64,000 bases of DNA from Rhabditoides inermis (GCA_963966185.1 CAWZYM010000123.1:372001-436000), one strand, 5' to 3'. Numbered from the stretch's first letter, positions 26,512-38,848 are shown. Notes: a model not told the origin generated them from the sequence alone. Numbers and translations: made by a program.

Positions 26512-27779
26512 AAGAGAGAGAGGTTCCCCGTTCAGACGCTGGACGATCTGCGTATGGACGGCGGCTCGGACAGCCCTACGGCGGCGGATGACGAGCTGCA
26601 CTCGAACAGCGACGGGGGCGCGGAGCAGGGCAGGAGCGACGAGTACATACTCAAGGTGGGGGGAGGAGTCTATTATGAGAAAACCGCTTCATGATATTGG
26701 AAGGAAGGAAGGCTCGGAAGCTTGGAATGCTATGAAGGAAACCTTCCAAGCCTTCCAAGCCTTCACTCAAGGTGATGGGATTCGAGTATGTATCCTCCTT
26801 TCTGATCCTGAGAGTAGATGGCATCATGGGACCTGTACGAGTGATGTGACATACTCAAGCAGGTTCGAGATAGGGTGCTACTGTAGTTCGTAAATATAGA
26901 GATGATTTATCTAGGGTTTCGAAGAAAAAACTATATTTCGAACGCGCTGTGGGGTAGACTATGACCATTCGGTTCACGGCATCATTGCATATCTCTCTGA
27001 TTCGGCCACCCGCCCACTCAACTTTGTACTCTCTCTCCTTGGCTTCCCGCTGATCTCCCACTCTCTATCTCTCTCTCCCGCGCATTTCTCCCGTATTAGG
27101 CACTTGAAGCCGACTCGCCTCTCTGTCGCCTCTCCACATCCCACACTCTCTCGTCCGCCTCTCACTCTGGCGCACTCCTCGCTGCCCGTTGTCTCTCGCA
27201 CTCTCTCTTTCTCGCCACCCGGCTGGCGCTTTCTGTAATCCGCTTCGACCTTGTGTGTATGTGTTTGGCGGTTTTGCATTTCTCGAGAGCGGGATAGTTG
27301 CAAGAGGGGATCAGCCAAATCAATCGATTTATCGATCCTTGAAATCTCATTTTACATAACATCATACTTCATAAGGTCAATGATGAATGATAAGTAGATC
27401 TGTCGTTAGTAGATAGATGCGGGAATTTTTGAAGAAGAACTTGCGGGAATTTCTGAAGAAGAAACTATGAGAACTGTTTAATTATCCGACTAACTTAATT
27501 ATTTGAACTTCAAAGAGAACATGGATGGATTGATGTGGTTTGCATATGCAGGAGTCGTCTGCGTCCTCCCCCGACGTGTCTCTCTCCTCCATGCCCATGT
27601 CTCTCGCCTCCTCACTCACCTCATCCGTCACCAAAGTCGAGCCGATGAGCATGCCCCACCAACAACATCACCACCAGCCACAGCACTGTGAGTTGGGGAA
27701 GCTTTCGAGGAAGCTGGTATAGCCTAAATGGATCATGGGAGGGCGAGGGAGAGAGGGAGATAAGGAGATAGAGAGAGAT

Positions 27780-27810
<31 letters not shown>

Positions 27811-28602
27811 AAGAAAATGACCGATTCATTCCAGCCTCGACGCCTGCCCCCTCTGCCGCCTCCACTGCAGCGCGGAGCCGACTCATGTTCGACCCCCTCT
27901 CCGAGCTACCAGTCCTGGAGAAGTAAGTACTCCCTCCCTTTCCCCCCTCTCTCTCTCTCTCCCTCTCTCCCCCCCCCCCCTCTCTCTCTCCTTATCTCTT
28001 ATTCCATGATTCACAGTGTCGATGCATAGAATGGTAATTCAATTGGTGATTAGTGTGCTTGCTTTGTAGGTGGTTCGAGGAGAACCCGCACCCCACATGG
28101 ATGCAGATCGACCAGTACACCAACATCCTCAACTCCTGCCCCTACAGGTGAGTTCTGCGTATTGTATACCTGGCATACCTGGCATACCTATTCAATACTT
28201 GACATCATGAATCTTTCCTCAATTACCACTTGGCGGTAGCTACGAGCTTGACGCTGTTTTTCTCTTTTGACTTCATTCAGTGTTCAATAGCAAAGAAAGA
28301 ACCAAGTGTCGTCGATGGGGTTAGGTTAATCCCTAATGTGCAGTGAAGAGTGAACTGTAAAAGTGATTGATTTATGCGCTATCACATGATGAGTAAACTG
28401 ATTAAATAGATAAATAATAGTATAAAATGATAAAATCGTGATGAATGCATATTTGCAGGGACAACTACCCTCCGGTGTCGCAGCACAACGTGAAGATCTG
28501 GTTCAAGAACAGACGGGCGAAGTGCAAGCGGATGCAGACTGGACTCGTTGAGAAACTCTTCCAACAACCCATCGCCACCGGACACGACTTCCAGGTGGGT
28601 CC

Positions 28603-28653
<51 letters not shown>

Positions 28654-28686
28654 TCTTTCCATAAACTGATTATACCATTTCAGTGA
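22253..28686 (+). CDS. dve: dve/SATB-class transcription factor with two homeodomains (5' incomplete)
   Basis: Exons, all frame-compatible: 22253-22379, 23736-23856, 24013-24134, 25790-25873, 25925-26003, 26133-26216, 26350-26445, 26536-26655, 27552-27687, 27835-27922, 28070-28147 and 28459-28594, then a TGA at 28684 after an acceptor. Domain order: a COMPASS/ULD-like piece ([20 protein letters not shown]); a CUTL-like helical domain ([42 protein letters not shown]); homeodomain 1 with recognition helix [13 protein letters not shown]; Ser/His/Gln-rich linkers; homeodomain 2 with [10 protein letters not shown] and recognition helix [14 protein letters not shown]. Both homeodomains have extra residues between helices 2 and 3, as known for Defective proventriculus. 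It should be a nuclear DNA-binding regulator; in C. elegans DVE-1 acts in chromatin and the mitochondrial stress response. The N-terminal exon and the very C-terminus are uncertain; alternative 3' exons may start near 28716 or 28825. Confidence 0.85.
22388..22491. repeat. (TA)n microsatellite
   Basis: About 100 bp of TA repeat immediately after the donor of the first recognised dve-like exon; the intron begins GTGAGT and runs straight into it. Confidence 0.95.
22883..22927. repeat. (CT)n microsatellite in dve-like intron
   Basis: Pure CT repeat of about 45 bp. Comparable GA or CT tracts in the same gene's introns lie at 23182-23270, 23857-24002, 24607-24655, 25385-25437, 26229-26293, 26471-26521, 27745-27815, 28602-28655 and 28765-28822. 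Confidence 0.9.
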
Positions 28687-28759
28687 GCTCCTCATCTTCT
28701 AACCCTCGCCCGCAGACGGATACTACCCGCATAGTCATCTTCCTCTTTCACACACCGCC

Positions 28760-28824
<65 letters not shown>

Positions 28825-29871
28825 GATTCTGCCCGTGTACGCTCTTAACTCGTTGCTATTACCGCGGACATCTTCCTCCCTCCGCTTTCCACCCAGCTCT
28901 AACTAGTATGTCTCCCCTCGTTGTGCCTTCACTTACTCCTAATCGATTGAGTCGACCGTATAATAAGCGTCCCAGCCCTCTTAGTTTATCACCTTGTATT
29001 TATCCCCGCTATAGTTATGATTAGATGTTGTGTACATACAGTGTATGTGGTATTGTTATCCTCCTCCTCCTCCTTCTCCTTGTGTCGTCGGCCCCCGGCT
29101 TGCCTCCGCTGCGAGATATATTATATTATACTTTATCAGAGTGTTTATGTGTGTGTTTGTTTATGTCGCGTAATAAAAATCTATGTGAAACATGGAGACA
29201 TTTTGCGGAATCGACCCTGATCATTCACTCAGTATACATATCCTCACTCAAGTAAGAGTGAAACCCCTTCATAAACAGTTTGTGAATAGGCGGCATAAAT
29301 CATACAATTTTAAACCACATATTGTTACTTTCTTGCATTACACATTGAATATGATATTACGTAACAGCATTCATAAAACACTTTCAAATTATATGTGATT
29401 TGAACGTGAGAAAGATAAAATAAGTTGTAAAGTAACTACCACTCTGAAAGTTGTCAGTCTTTGGTTTGGTTCAAGTACGACAGGACAATGTTTGATGATT
29501 GGATCGGAATGCGAGAGAGTGCGCAGAGAGCTTGTACTATTGTGAGAGTGCAGGCGGTTAGAGGTATCGAGAGTCGGCAAATAGTGGACGTGGATTGGGA
29601 TATTGGCGAGGCACGCAGCAGAGTTATCACCCACGCGCATTGATTACTTTATTACTTTGTTACTCGCTTATTGCTGACGTCTGAATGTCAAGTATACTCT
29701 TGCTTCTGTAAATCCCAATATCCCAAGACGCCTTTTCAAACAATTTGATATTTCAAACATATTGATATTTTTTCTTGGATAAACTTTATTTTTGACTTAG
29801 CCGTCATTGAAATGAAAAGCCGTCATTGAAATGAAGCCGTCATTGAAATGAAAACCGTCGTTCCAGAAACG
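28687..29871. other. 3' region of dve-like gene and intergenic spacer
   Basis: Contains two further good acceptors (28716, 28825) that could lead to alternative terminal exons, then AT-rich sequence. Near 29795-29855 a unit like GCCGTCATTGAAATGA is repeated three times in tandem just before the next gene. No other feature is seen. Confidence 0.5.
29172..29177 (+). promoter_or_regulatory. Candidate polyadenylation signal of the dve-like gene
   Basis: AATAAA hexamer about 490 bp after the proposed stop, in AT-rich sequence on the coding strand. It is consistent with a 3' UTR end near 29190. The hexamer is common by chance, so confidence is modest. Confidence 0.4.
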
Positions 29872-32800
29872 ATGACGACTTCGAAGATTCACAGCTACTC
29901 GCCCAATGGACACGTGCCCTTCAACCCGGACTACTTCCTGTGCGGAAGCAAGTACCACGCCACGGTCAGCACCTTATTTAAACCATTATCAGTAATTATT
30001 ACAACAAGTAATCACTGAACCACCTCAAAACATGTTGTACTTTCTATCGTAAAATCAACGGTTCCTTGCAGTCGGCCGCCAAGATCCTATCCGTGTCGCT
30101 CTTCCTCGGTTGTCTGCTGGTGTCGGGTGTGAACTTTTTCCACTGGGGATTCCACAAGTGAGCCCGAAAACGTTATGTTAGAGAGGGGAAAGAAAGAAAG
30201 AGGAAGAGATAGAGATATAGAGAGGGAAAACAGTGAAAGAGAGAGGGGGGGAGAAAGAGAGTGAGAGAAAGACACCAAGAGATGCTTTGCAGATTCCACT
30301 TCTCCCTCTTCTGTCTCGGTCTCACCGTCTACTCTTGTGTCACCATGTGTGGGGTGTACCTCGAGAGGAGTCTCTACCTACTGCCCTATCTCATTGTGCA
30401 GGTAAGAGAGAGAGTGAGAGAGAGAGAAGGAGAGAGAGAGATCGTAGAAGTAGCGTTGTCGAACGTATTCAATAAGGTTGTGAAAGTCCTCTCTATTCTC
30501 CGCACGTTGCAAAAACACTCGAATAGTGACGCTTAAATCATATTGCATTTGACAAAACACTATGCGTCTGGGGGGAATCGAACCCCCGTCGAATGCTTGG
30601 AAGGCATCCATGCTGACCATTACACCACAGACGCTTGATAGCGGATACACTCCAATTGGTATAAGGGGGCGGGGCCTAGGGTGGAGGGGGCGGGGCTTAG
30701 GGGAGAGGGAGTCGTTTACGACCGAGACTCGCGAGCAGACTGGCAGTTATACAGCCGTACGCGTGACTCGTCCTATGAGTCAATTCTCACCAGATACTTG
30801 ATTTTCACGTTTTAAATTTGCAAAATTCTAGTTTCATGAAAAATGAAATTTTGCAGAATAGTCACATATTATATATCATTCAAAAGCAAATTTATTCACG
30901 ATTCCGAAAAACATACTCATACGCGACCAAAACATCTCTATACAACATAAACTATAACAAAATGTGCATAAAATGTTTGAAAAACTACAAATATGTACAA
31001 AACTGACTGCAAATATGTACAAAAAAGTCTACTTGGTAGACGACTTCTGGTAGGGAGCCATAGTGGCAAGGTAGTCGTTCACCCAGTCCGCAGAGAGCAT
31101 GTCAGCTTTGACAGTGCTCTCCAGCCTCCTCTGGTGTTCCTCGATCTCGTCCAGGGTAGCCGCCCTCTGTCGGCGCATGTTGCTGCGCGGCGGCTTGTGC
31201 TCCAGAGCCCACGTCCTCGCAACAGCACTGTAGAGGTGCACTTGCCTCTTGATCCTGCTCACCGCGTAGTGGAGACGAGGCCGGTGCCCCTCTGTAAAAC
31301 AGCGGTTGGTAGGCTGAAATCATCATTTACTGACCGTAGTGGTGTGTGAGCGCGTTGTTGTATCCTTCCGCAATGTTGTTGGTGCGGTGGCGGAAGTTGC
31401 CTCGCTGCGACCACATGCTCTTGAAGACCTGAACACATCGACATGCAAATATGAGCTAAAATAATTCCTACTGACCTTGTGCTCCAGATACGTCTGCGGC
31501 ACGACAGCGGGCGACCCAATCAGCAACCTCTGGATAGTCGTAGTCCTCGTCGAGTGAACCGAATATGTGCATCGACTTCCGGTTGAGACTCTGGAAGCAT
31601 AACAATAATTGAACAATTGAGACCAAATGCTTACCTGAGCGAAGTGGAACGCACAGCCGCGCAGATTCACATCTTGACCGAAGACGGAGCGAATGGCGTT
31701 GGCAGTGGCACATTCGAAGTCGATCATCCACATCGCGGCTTGAGCAGTGACGAGTCCGGAGGGGGAGGCTCGGATCATCTCATCCCGGACGAGAGAGAAG
31801 AACTTGTGGTAGAGACGCTGCGTCTTGAACTGCAGGTACGCCCAGCAGAAAGGGACGTAGTGCTCATCCTACAATCCATAAAATTGCGAATATACTAAGA
31901 AACAACCATTCATACCTTTATTGCAGTCATAATGTAGAGCTGGCCGTTCTTGTTCTTGTTCTGGTCGTGGTCTCGCAGTCCGAACTGGAACACTCCGTCC
32001 GAGACGAACGCCGTCGGCTTCAGTGACATCACCCTAAAACACCAATTAAGTACGAGGTCACAAGTCAATGAAACTAACTGTTCCATGGCAGTAGGGTGAA
32101 TGAATACGATGAGTTCTTTGGATTGGAAGAGAACGACATTGGACCCGTCCGGTAGCAGCTGCATCTCGGAGTTGATCAGGATGTTCGGATCGGAAGTCGC
32201 CATCAGCCTCTTGTTCTCACGTCGCCGGTGGCCACTGACAGATCGACCGATCAGTTTTCTGTCATAGGCCAGCCGGTTCTCGAGAGAGTACTGCAAGTGA
32301 ACATTGAACATCAAATTGAACAAAATGTGGCGTACTTTCATGTGCTGAGGCAGGTTCTTGGTGAGCGGGTTACTGTAGATGTCGTCCAGAGCATCGAACG
32401 CGGCTTCGCACGGCTTGGCGACGTTCTTGATGGCTGCGTCTCTGGCACGGTAGTTTCCTCGGCGGCAGAGGTCCTGTAAGTGCTTGATGACAACATTATA
32501 ATTCAACAGAAGGGACGTACCGCGATCATCTCGTGTCCTCCAGTGTTGGGATAGCCGCAGATGTGCTTGTCAACGAGGGCGGGGGCGTCGTGCAGTCCGG
32601 GGTCAGAGAAGAGCCAGAAGCCCAGCTCCTTGTTGATATGGTGGTACGCAAACTTGGGTAGAGGTAGAATCGGCGGAAGGTTCATCTTCTTGCGCTTCAC
32701 GTTCTTAAAAAGATAAATGCAACTAATACTAATAACATGTACAGTACACCTACCTCATTCTGGTGCTTGCGATAAATCGCATAGCACTTAACACAACGCA

Positions 32801-34750
32801 GATCTTTATCATTGTTGGCCAGAGAATATTGACAGGACTTTCCGGGGAATACAGTAGAATACCAGCGATAGATGTCATTCTTTCCGACTTGGGAATGGTC
32901 GATGTGAATGGGAAGGATGGGGTATGAAAATGACATGGTAGTGAGTGAAGATGTACTGCACTCGATTCGCTTTTGTATCAAACACATCAATAGCCTGTAG
33001 TAACAGCTTCTGGCATATCAAATGACATACTCCTTTACAGTACCGGGGGACATGTATTCCTGTTGATTAGTAATTGGACTGCGTCTGACGGTATGATGCT
33101 AGAAGAAACAATGTAGCGATTAGCATGTCAAAATACTTTACAAAGTCAATTAAAACGATAAAAGGGTCTCATAACAACATATGAGACCATTTAAAACAGT
33201 AAACTTAAATTTTTTATTATAAAATAGTGTAACTTTGGCCGTATACAGTTCTTTTGCGTCTGAGAAACCAGCTTTGATTTTATGTGCATCGGCTTTCTCT
33301 CTCCGAGACGAGTAAAATGACGTCTTCCTTTTTTAAATTGGACCATTTTGAACGAATTCAGTATCGCCACCCGGGCTGGAATTGGCAGCTCCACAGGGGT
33401 GATCACGAAAATCCGCCTTCCTCTCCCTCCTTTTACGATCCCCCCTATGGCAGACTGCCATGGCTTGGCAGCCTGCCAAGGCATGCCTCCCTCCTTCGCC
33501 CCGCCCCTTATACCAGTCTTATACCATTTGGATGAAGACCCTTGATAGCAGTCTCTCAGAAATCGGATATGCGCAGGCGTGTTCTGGACAACGCAGAGAA
33601 AGCAAAACGAATGCCTATGAGCCTATGACATATATTCACATTCAATTATCAATATTCATTTATCAATAATCACATTGGAGGCCGAGATAACGGTGTCTAA
33701 TAGCGTGAAAGTGTTGGCAAGTGACGCCGATAATATAAACAGGGTACACAAGAAAAATGATATCGCATTGACTATTTATTCAAAAATAGCAAAACTATGG
33801 TTGATAATGTTGACAATACTCCATACTCACCAAGTGATCTTTCTGAAGGTTAAGAAAGGAAAGTAAGGAAAGGGTGAAAGAAAGAGGGTTAAAGAGATGA
33901 AGGTTTGAAGTTTGAAGATGTGTTGCATGAATGGCGCCTCTCTCAGGGTCTGCTCACCCTCTCCTCTCTCGCCCTCCTCGTCACCTTCTCTCTCCTCGGC
34001 AGTCTGACAGACTTCATCGCGCAGCAGCACAGGCAAGGCTTTTTATGTCTTTATATCAATTTTTTTGATATTCAGTGTGATTATTGATAATTGAATATTA
34101 ATAATCGAATACTGATAAGAGAAGAGTGCAACAGATGTAGGTGTAGGAACGGTGTAGGAAGGTGTCCATGTGAGAGAGATGTGTTTTTATCCTCTGATTT
34201 CTGTTCCAGGGACAGCGCCCCTCTCCGCGAGCTCTACAGAATGAATGAAATGGATGCGGATGATGAGTACGGTGAGAGTTTGATTGTTTTTTTTTAAATT
34301 TAAATTAGGAGTATGTCAATAGCCAATATGATGGGAAAGATAATAAAGGATAATTGAGATGTGTGAGAGAGGTGGTTGAGGAGTGTTTCCTTCCAGCCCA
34401 GACTACAGTAGCCGCCTCTGTTCTCGTTCTTATGATGATCGTGTTCGTCTTTCAGGTGAATTCTTTATTACAATTTTCCAAATGCCATCGTTCAACGAAA
34501 TCATCCTAAAGAAAAGAACCGTCGAACGATTTTGTCACGCACGTTTTTCTTAATTTTGGTATCAGCACTGTATAAACTAATAAAAAGTGATCCTTTCAGG
34601 CCACTTGCTGGTACATAATGAAGCGAGCTTTCCAGTGCTATAAGGAGAACGAAAGTGAGTTATTTCGGTTTTATACAAGTAATATTGCATTTGAAACTCT
34701 TTGCAGTCGCCTACGTACCGGTCGAATTGCGGGACAAAGAAACTGCTTGA
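29872..34750 (+). CDS. Small four-transmembrane protein, LAPTM-like architecture
   Basis: Eight exons join in frame: 29872-29964, 30072-30157, 30293-30401, 33947-34032, 34210-34271, 34397-34455, 34600-34654 and 34707-34750. They total 594 nt, giving 197 aa. The start follows an acceptor-like TTCCAG and reads MTTSKIHSYSPNGHVPF. Predicted membrane segments are ILSVSLFLGCLLVSGVNFF, FHFSLFCLGLTVYSCVTMCG, LLTLSSLALLVTFSLLGSL and VAASVLVLMMIVFVFQATCW. A loop RMNEMDADDEY and a short cytosolic-type tail CYKENEIAYVPVELRDKETA follow. The layout resembles lysosomal LAPTM or small nematode tetraspan proteins, but I cannot assign a family. Intron 4 uses a GC-AG donor (CACAG|GCAAGG). Intron 3 is 3.5 kb and contains a tRNA gene and a complete antisense MULE-type gene. 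Confidence 0.8.
30563..30634 (-). tRNA. tRNA-Gly (anticodon TCC)
   Basis: On the minus strand the 72-nt gene begins GCGTCTGTGGTGTAATGGTC and ends in the complementary acceptor strand CAGACGC plus discriminator A. The anticodon loop is CTTCCAA in a GATGC/GCATT stem, giving TCC (Gly). The T arm is CGGGGGTTCGATTCCCCC, a perfect B box, and the A box is TGGTGTAATGG. The cloverleaf is complete with no encoded CCA. It lies antisense inside intron 3 of the four-TM gene. Confidence 0.96.
31029..32936 (-). CDS. MULE-transposase-domain protein, intact and intron-rich
   Basis: Nine exons: 32936-32754 (an ATG at 32990 is also possible), 32703-32521, 32473-32336, 32290-32079, 32033-31916, 31868-31635, 31590-31492, 31428-31335 and 31291-31029. 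They total 1524 nt and about 507 aa with no stop. The N-terminal part has a Cys pair (RCVKCYAIYRKHQNE), as in FLYWCH/MULE proteins. The MULE core follows: SDGVFQFGLRDHDQNK with QLYIMTAIK around the first Asp, MWMIDFECATANAIRSVFG for the second acidic site, GCAFHFAQ, and then RTNNIAEGYNNALTHHYG. This is the known order D ... D/E ... GCxFHxxQ ... N-E-x-x-N. For exon 7 I used a GTATCT donor; the stronger GTCAGT site 16 nt further on would shift the frame. It sits antisense within intron 3 of the four-TM gene. With no terminal repeats recognised nearby, it may be a domesticated transposase; DNA binding is inferred. Confidence 0.8.
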
Positions 34751-35140
34751 AGCTTTTTTTTCTTCAATTCTCAATTTTCGAACTCGACTACTCGACTTTC
34801 AATCTTTCACAATGTGTTTGGTCATCGCTCATTTGATACAAAAGTGTTTGTTCTCCAAATGTAAATTGAATGTTTCAAACATGTGCGTAGAGATTGGTAT
34901 GTAGCTAAAGTTGAAGTAATCATTTTTTTTCAAAAATTCATTTTGCAATAGCTTACCGCGTACCGTACACGTACAAAGAGAGAAGAGAAGGCAGTGAAAT
35001 TGGAAATCTAATAAGTGTTATACACAAACAGGTGATGGAAAACAGAGAACGATAGAGCGGAAATCTGGAAACTAAATAAGGGGAAAACAGGTGTGGTGGT
35101 GTGAGGGAGAAAGGGAGAGAGAGAGAAGGAGAGAGAGAGA

Positions 35141-35178
<38 letters not shown>

Positions 35179-35191
35179 AGAGTCGATGACG
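34751..35191. other. Convergent intergenic spacer
   Basis: Holds the 3' flanks of the four-TM gene (+) and the P450 gene (-). A GA-rich tract spans 35101-35178 next to the P450 stop. Nothing else is seen. Confidence 0.6.
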
Positions 35192-35986
35192 TCACTCCCG
35201 TCTCCTCCACCGCACGTGCACTCCCTTCGGCCAGATGGTCCCTGTGTCGCGCAGTGAAAGACTCACCTGAAAACTTCAATCAAAAACCAAAACCAAATCA
35301 CTTTTTCTTAGGTTGAATATATGTACAGGAAGATGCTGTTCTGAATTCGATTCGAAATTGGTTTTTGAGGACAATACGATATAGCATTGAACTATTATCG
35401 TTGTGTATCACATCTTGATAGATAGCGTTTATGTGAAACGTATCAGGTATGTTAATCTGTTCACCTCTTTCTCTCTTCCCGGCAGTGCTTGGAACTCCCT
35501 GAGAAGAAGGCACAGAGTCGTCTTCACCTGAAAAGAGCAGAGTAGGCGATGCATACTATATAGTTCTATGCTCGCAATGAGAGTGCGCGCGGTGGGGTAG
35601 ATCAGAGAAAGACGGAGAGTCAGCTCTCGGCAATAGCGCGCAAAACAAGAGAGGCAGACGGTTATGGCACCGTAAGTGCAAGCGAGGTAGATCGAAAACT
35701 ATCGCTCTGGCGCCGGCTATACTTAGTCCTTTGAAACCTCTTAGCGGCTGAGGATCGATCTATTAGACAACGGTTTACTAGGCGCTTGAATGAAGAGTGT
35801 CTCGGAGATGATGATAAACGGACCTCCATGAGCGCGAACCGCATTCCGACGCACATCCGCGGACCCTTTCCGAACGGCTGCCACGCGAGAAGCTGCGAAG
35901 GGGTGCGCGGGTGGAGGAACCTGAAACAGAAAAGATTTTCCGCAAAAAAGATGATACTGTCACAACAAAATGTGATGTAGAGATGC

Positions 35987-36017
<31 letters not shown>

Positions 36018-37554
36018 GCAAAACTCCCTTTTACAAGATAAAAATGTTTTGCATGTGTGCATGTGTTACATGGAGTACTGTAGCTCTAGGACGAAAATCG
36101 TTGGATGTGTTCTCGAAATGTCCTCTTTTCGTAGAAAAGCGAAGACCAGGACAGACAAAAAACTTCGAATATTGATATAAGGCATGAGGACAGACCTCAA
36201 TTGGCCAGCATACTAATCCTATTACATTTGGCAGTCTGTTGGAACGCGCAGGCCATAAATCGCGCGCAGTAACAAAGAGGATGTGAGGCGTACGCCTACG
36301 GTGCTTTACAGCCAATCCAATGCCTCGCCCTCTGCATCATTTGTATCAGACACTGTATTGATCTTCTTTTCACTGTTCACCTGCGCTTTCTTTTCTTTGT
36401 TATATTTTTGCTTTGTCTTTCGACGTGTCGTGTAATCTTCCTTTCAGACATACATTCCTACATATTCACAATCTGCCGGCAGTGACTCATGCGTTCTGCT
36501 ATTGAATTAACGGCAAGCAACAAGAAGAAAAGATCCAATCCCACATTACTGCTCGCAAATCTTAGAGAGCGTCACGGAATTCGAAGAACCGGGACATTTA
36601 CGTGCGAGGAGAGAGTGGCTTGCCGAAGAAGATGTATAGTGATATACACGGTAGTAGACAGCGAGTGCGTGAGGATGACACTAAATTGATGAGTGCCCGG
36701 CGGTCAAGTGAGGAGGATCGGAAGTATTTCTGGACGCACAAGCCGAGATGTGTGTGATGTAATTATATATTTTGGATATTATATGTTTGTAACTGTATAA
36801 ATCAGTTCAGATACTCGAGTGGAACTTCTTTATGATTATCAAGGATTTTGATTCTGACAAAAGAAAAGTGACGATGATGCTATAACCAAATGTCTCTATC
36901 GCCATTTGTATGAAGTATAGTACACTGCCAGGTAAGAGAAAGGAAAGATAGAGCAAAATATATAAAGGTAAGCATTCACTCACCTCTCTGGTCGAAATTT
37001 CTCCGCATCCTCGCCCCAGATAGATTTGTCTCTGAAAGTTTCCAGGATTCGTGATAAGTTTCATAACTAATAATTTAAGTGGGTCTGCCGTTTGTTGTAA
37101 TAACTCTGTACGCTCGTAAGGATTACTACTTCTTATGATAAATAGTTATATTTTTCCTTCTTTAGATGTGACGAACGAATTCAGATCCAACATCCAAACG
37201 GCTATTGTGTTTCATTGCTGGGTTTTGTATACGCTACAGGGCTATTACAATTATGGAAACCAAAATTATTCAGCAATGCTGCTGCAAAATTGAGAGGGTC
37301 TACCTCGACGTTCACCTTCTCTCACCTATGAATAGTCCACGTATCCACGTGAATGGACACGCCCGCCCGGAATAGAATGCCTTCGTGGGTGGTCCCTTCG
37401 TGGGTGGTCCCTTCGTGTGTGGTCTTGATGCGAACCGTGGAGAGACAGCGGCGGTGTTGCAGCCTAGATTATAGACAGTGACGGAAGCAGGGAAAAGTGT
37501 AAGTCACATCCCGCAGACTAACAGGAAAGCACCTGGGTTGAATTATAAGAGATT

Positions 37555-37594
<40 letters not shown>

Positions 37595-38799
37595 AACTCA
37601 CGGACTAGCATGGGGGAACAGTCTGAGCGTCTCGCATATGACTGCGTGTAGGTATGGCAGTGAGTGGAGGGAGTTGAGAGTCGGGTCGCCCTCAGGCAAA
37701 GTGGACAGCTCCGAGTAGAGAGTGTCCTGGAAACATATGTAGAATATAGTCGCGAGGAGAACCAAGCGCGCGCATTCAAACGCTAATATCGATCAAAGAA
37801 GCCGGCACGCAAATCAAAGAGGCCGCGACACACTCGGGTCACACTAGGGCTGTCAATAGCAGAAACTATCCTCCAGGCAACCTTATGTAACCTTATGTAT
37901 TATGTACTTACAATTATCGAACATTACGACGACATTACGATTTTCGTATTGTAGTGTAAGATGTTAAATACGGGTACCACGATAGCAGAAACTATCCTCC
38001 AGGCAACCTTATGTAACCTTATGTATTATGTACTTACAATTATCGAACATTACGACGACATTACGATTTTCGTATTGTAGTGTAAGATGTTAAATACGGG
38101 TACCACGATTGTTGGAATATACTTGTTTCGACGTTTCGGCGTTACGCCTTCATCAGGAATGTGGCAATACCTCAAACTTGGGTAATTAAACCGATGACGA
38201 TTTTCAAAACACTACTGGTGTATTACGTTACAATTTTATATTTATAGAAACGTATCACTAACATTTATCATAGTAAGGCCTACCTGTTCTCTAAGATTCA
38301 TGGATAGTAGATGAACAGCTATAGCGAGAGTGTTAGCTGTGGTATCGAAGCCTGCGATAGACAGAAAGCGACATTGAGCTGCGATCTCCTAAAAAAAGAG
38401 CATTATTTTTTCAACGATTTACGATTGTTCATATCAAATTATACCATCAAAGCCAGCTGTACGTAATGGCGTTTGTTGAATAAATGTTATTACATAACAC
38501 ATTCGTTCTCAAGTAATTATCTCTCTTGAAACGTAATGAAACCGTCGCGTCGCTTGAATTGGCTTGATTTGAAACGTACATTAGTTTTCGAAGATAATAA
38601 GAGCGATCTATTATTGATTTATCTCTAATAGTTAATAACGTATAATGAAAACGTTACCCACCCCCGGAGCTATCCTTCGCTGTGTCTTGGTCTGTGCAAT
38701 GTCAACAAAACCATCGTTTCTAGAAAAATAAATTAAGAGAGAGAGAGAGAGAGAGAGTAGATGAAAGAAAAAAGAGAAAGAGAAAGAAAGAAAAAGAGA

Positions 38800-38848
<49 letters not shown>

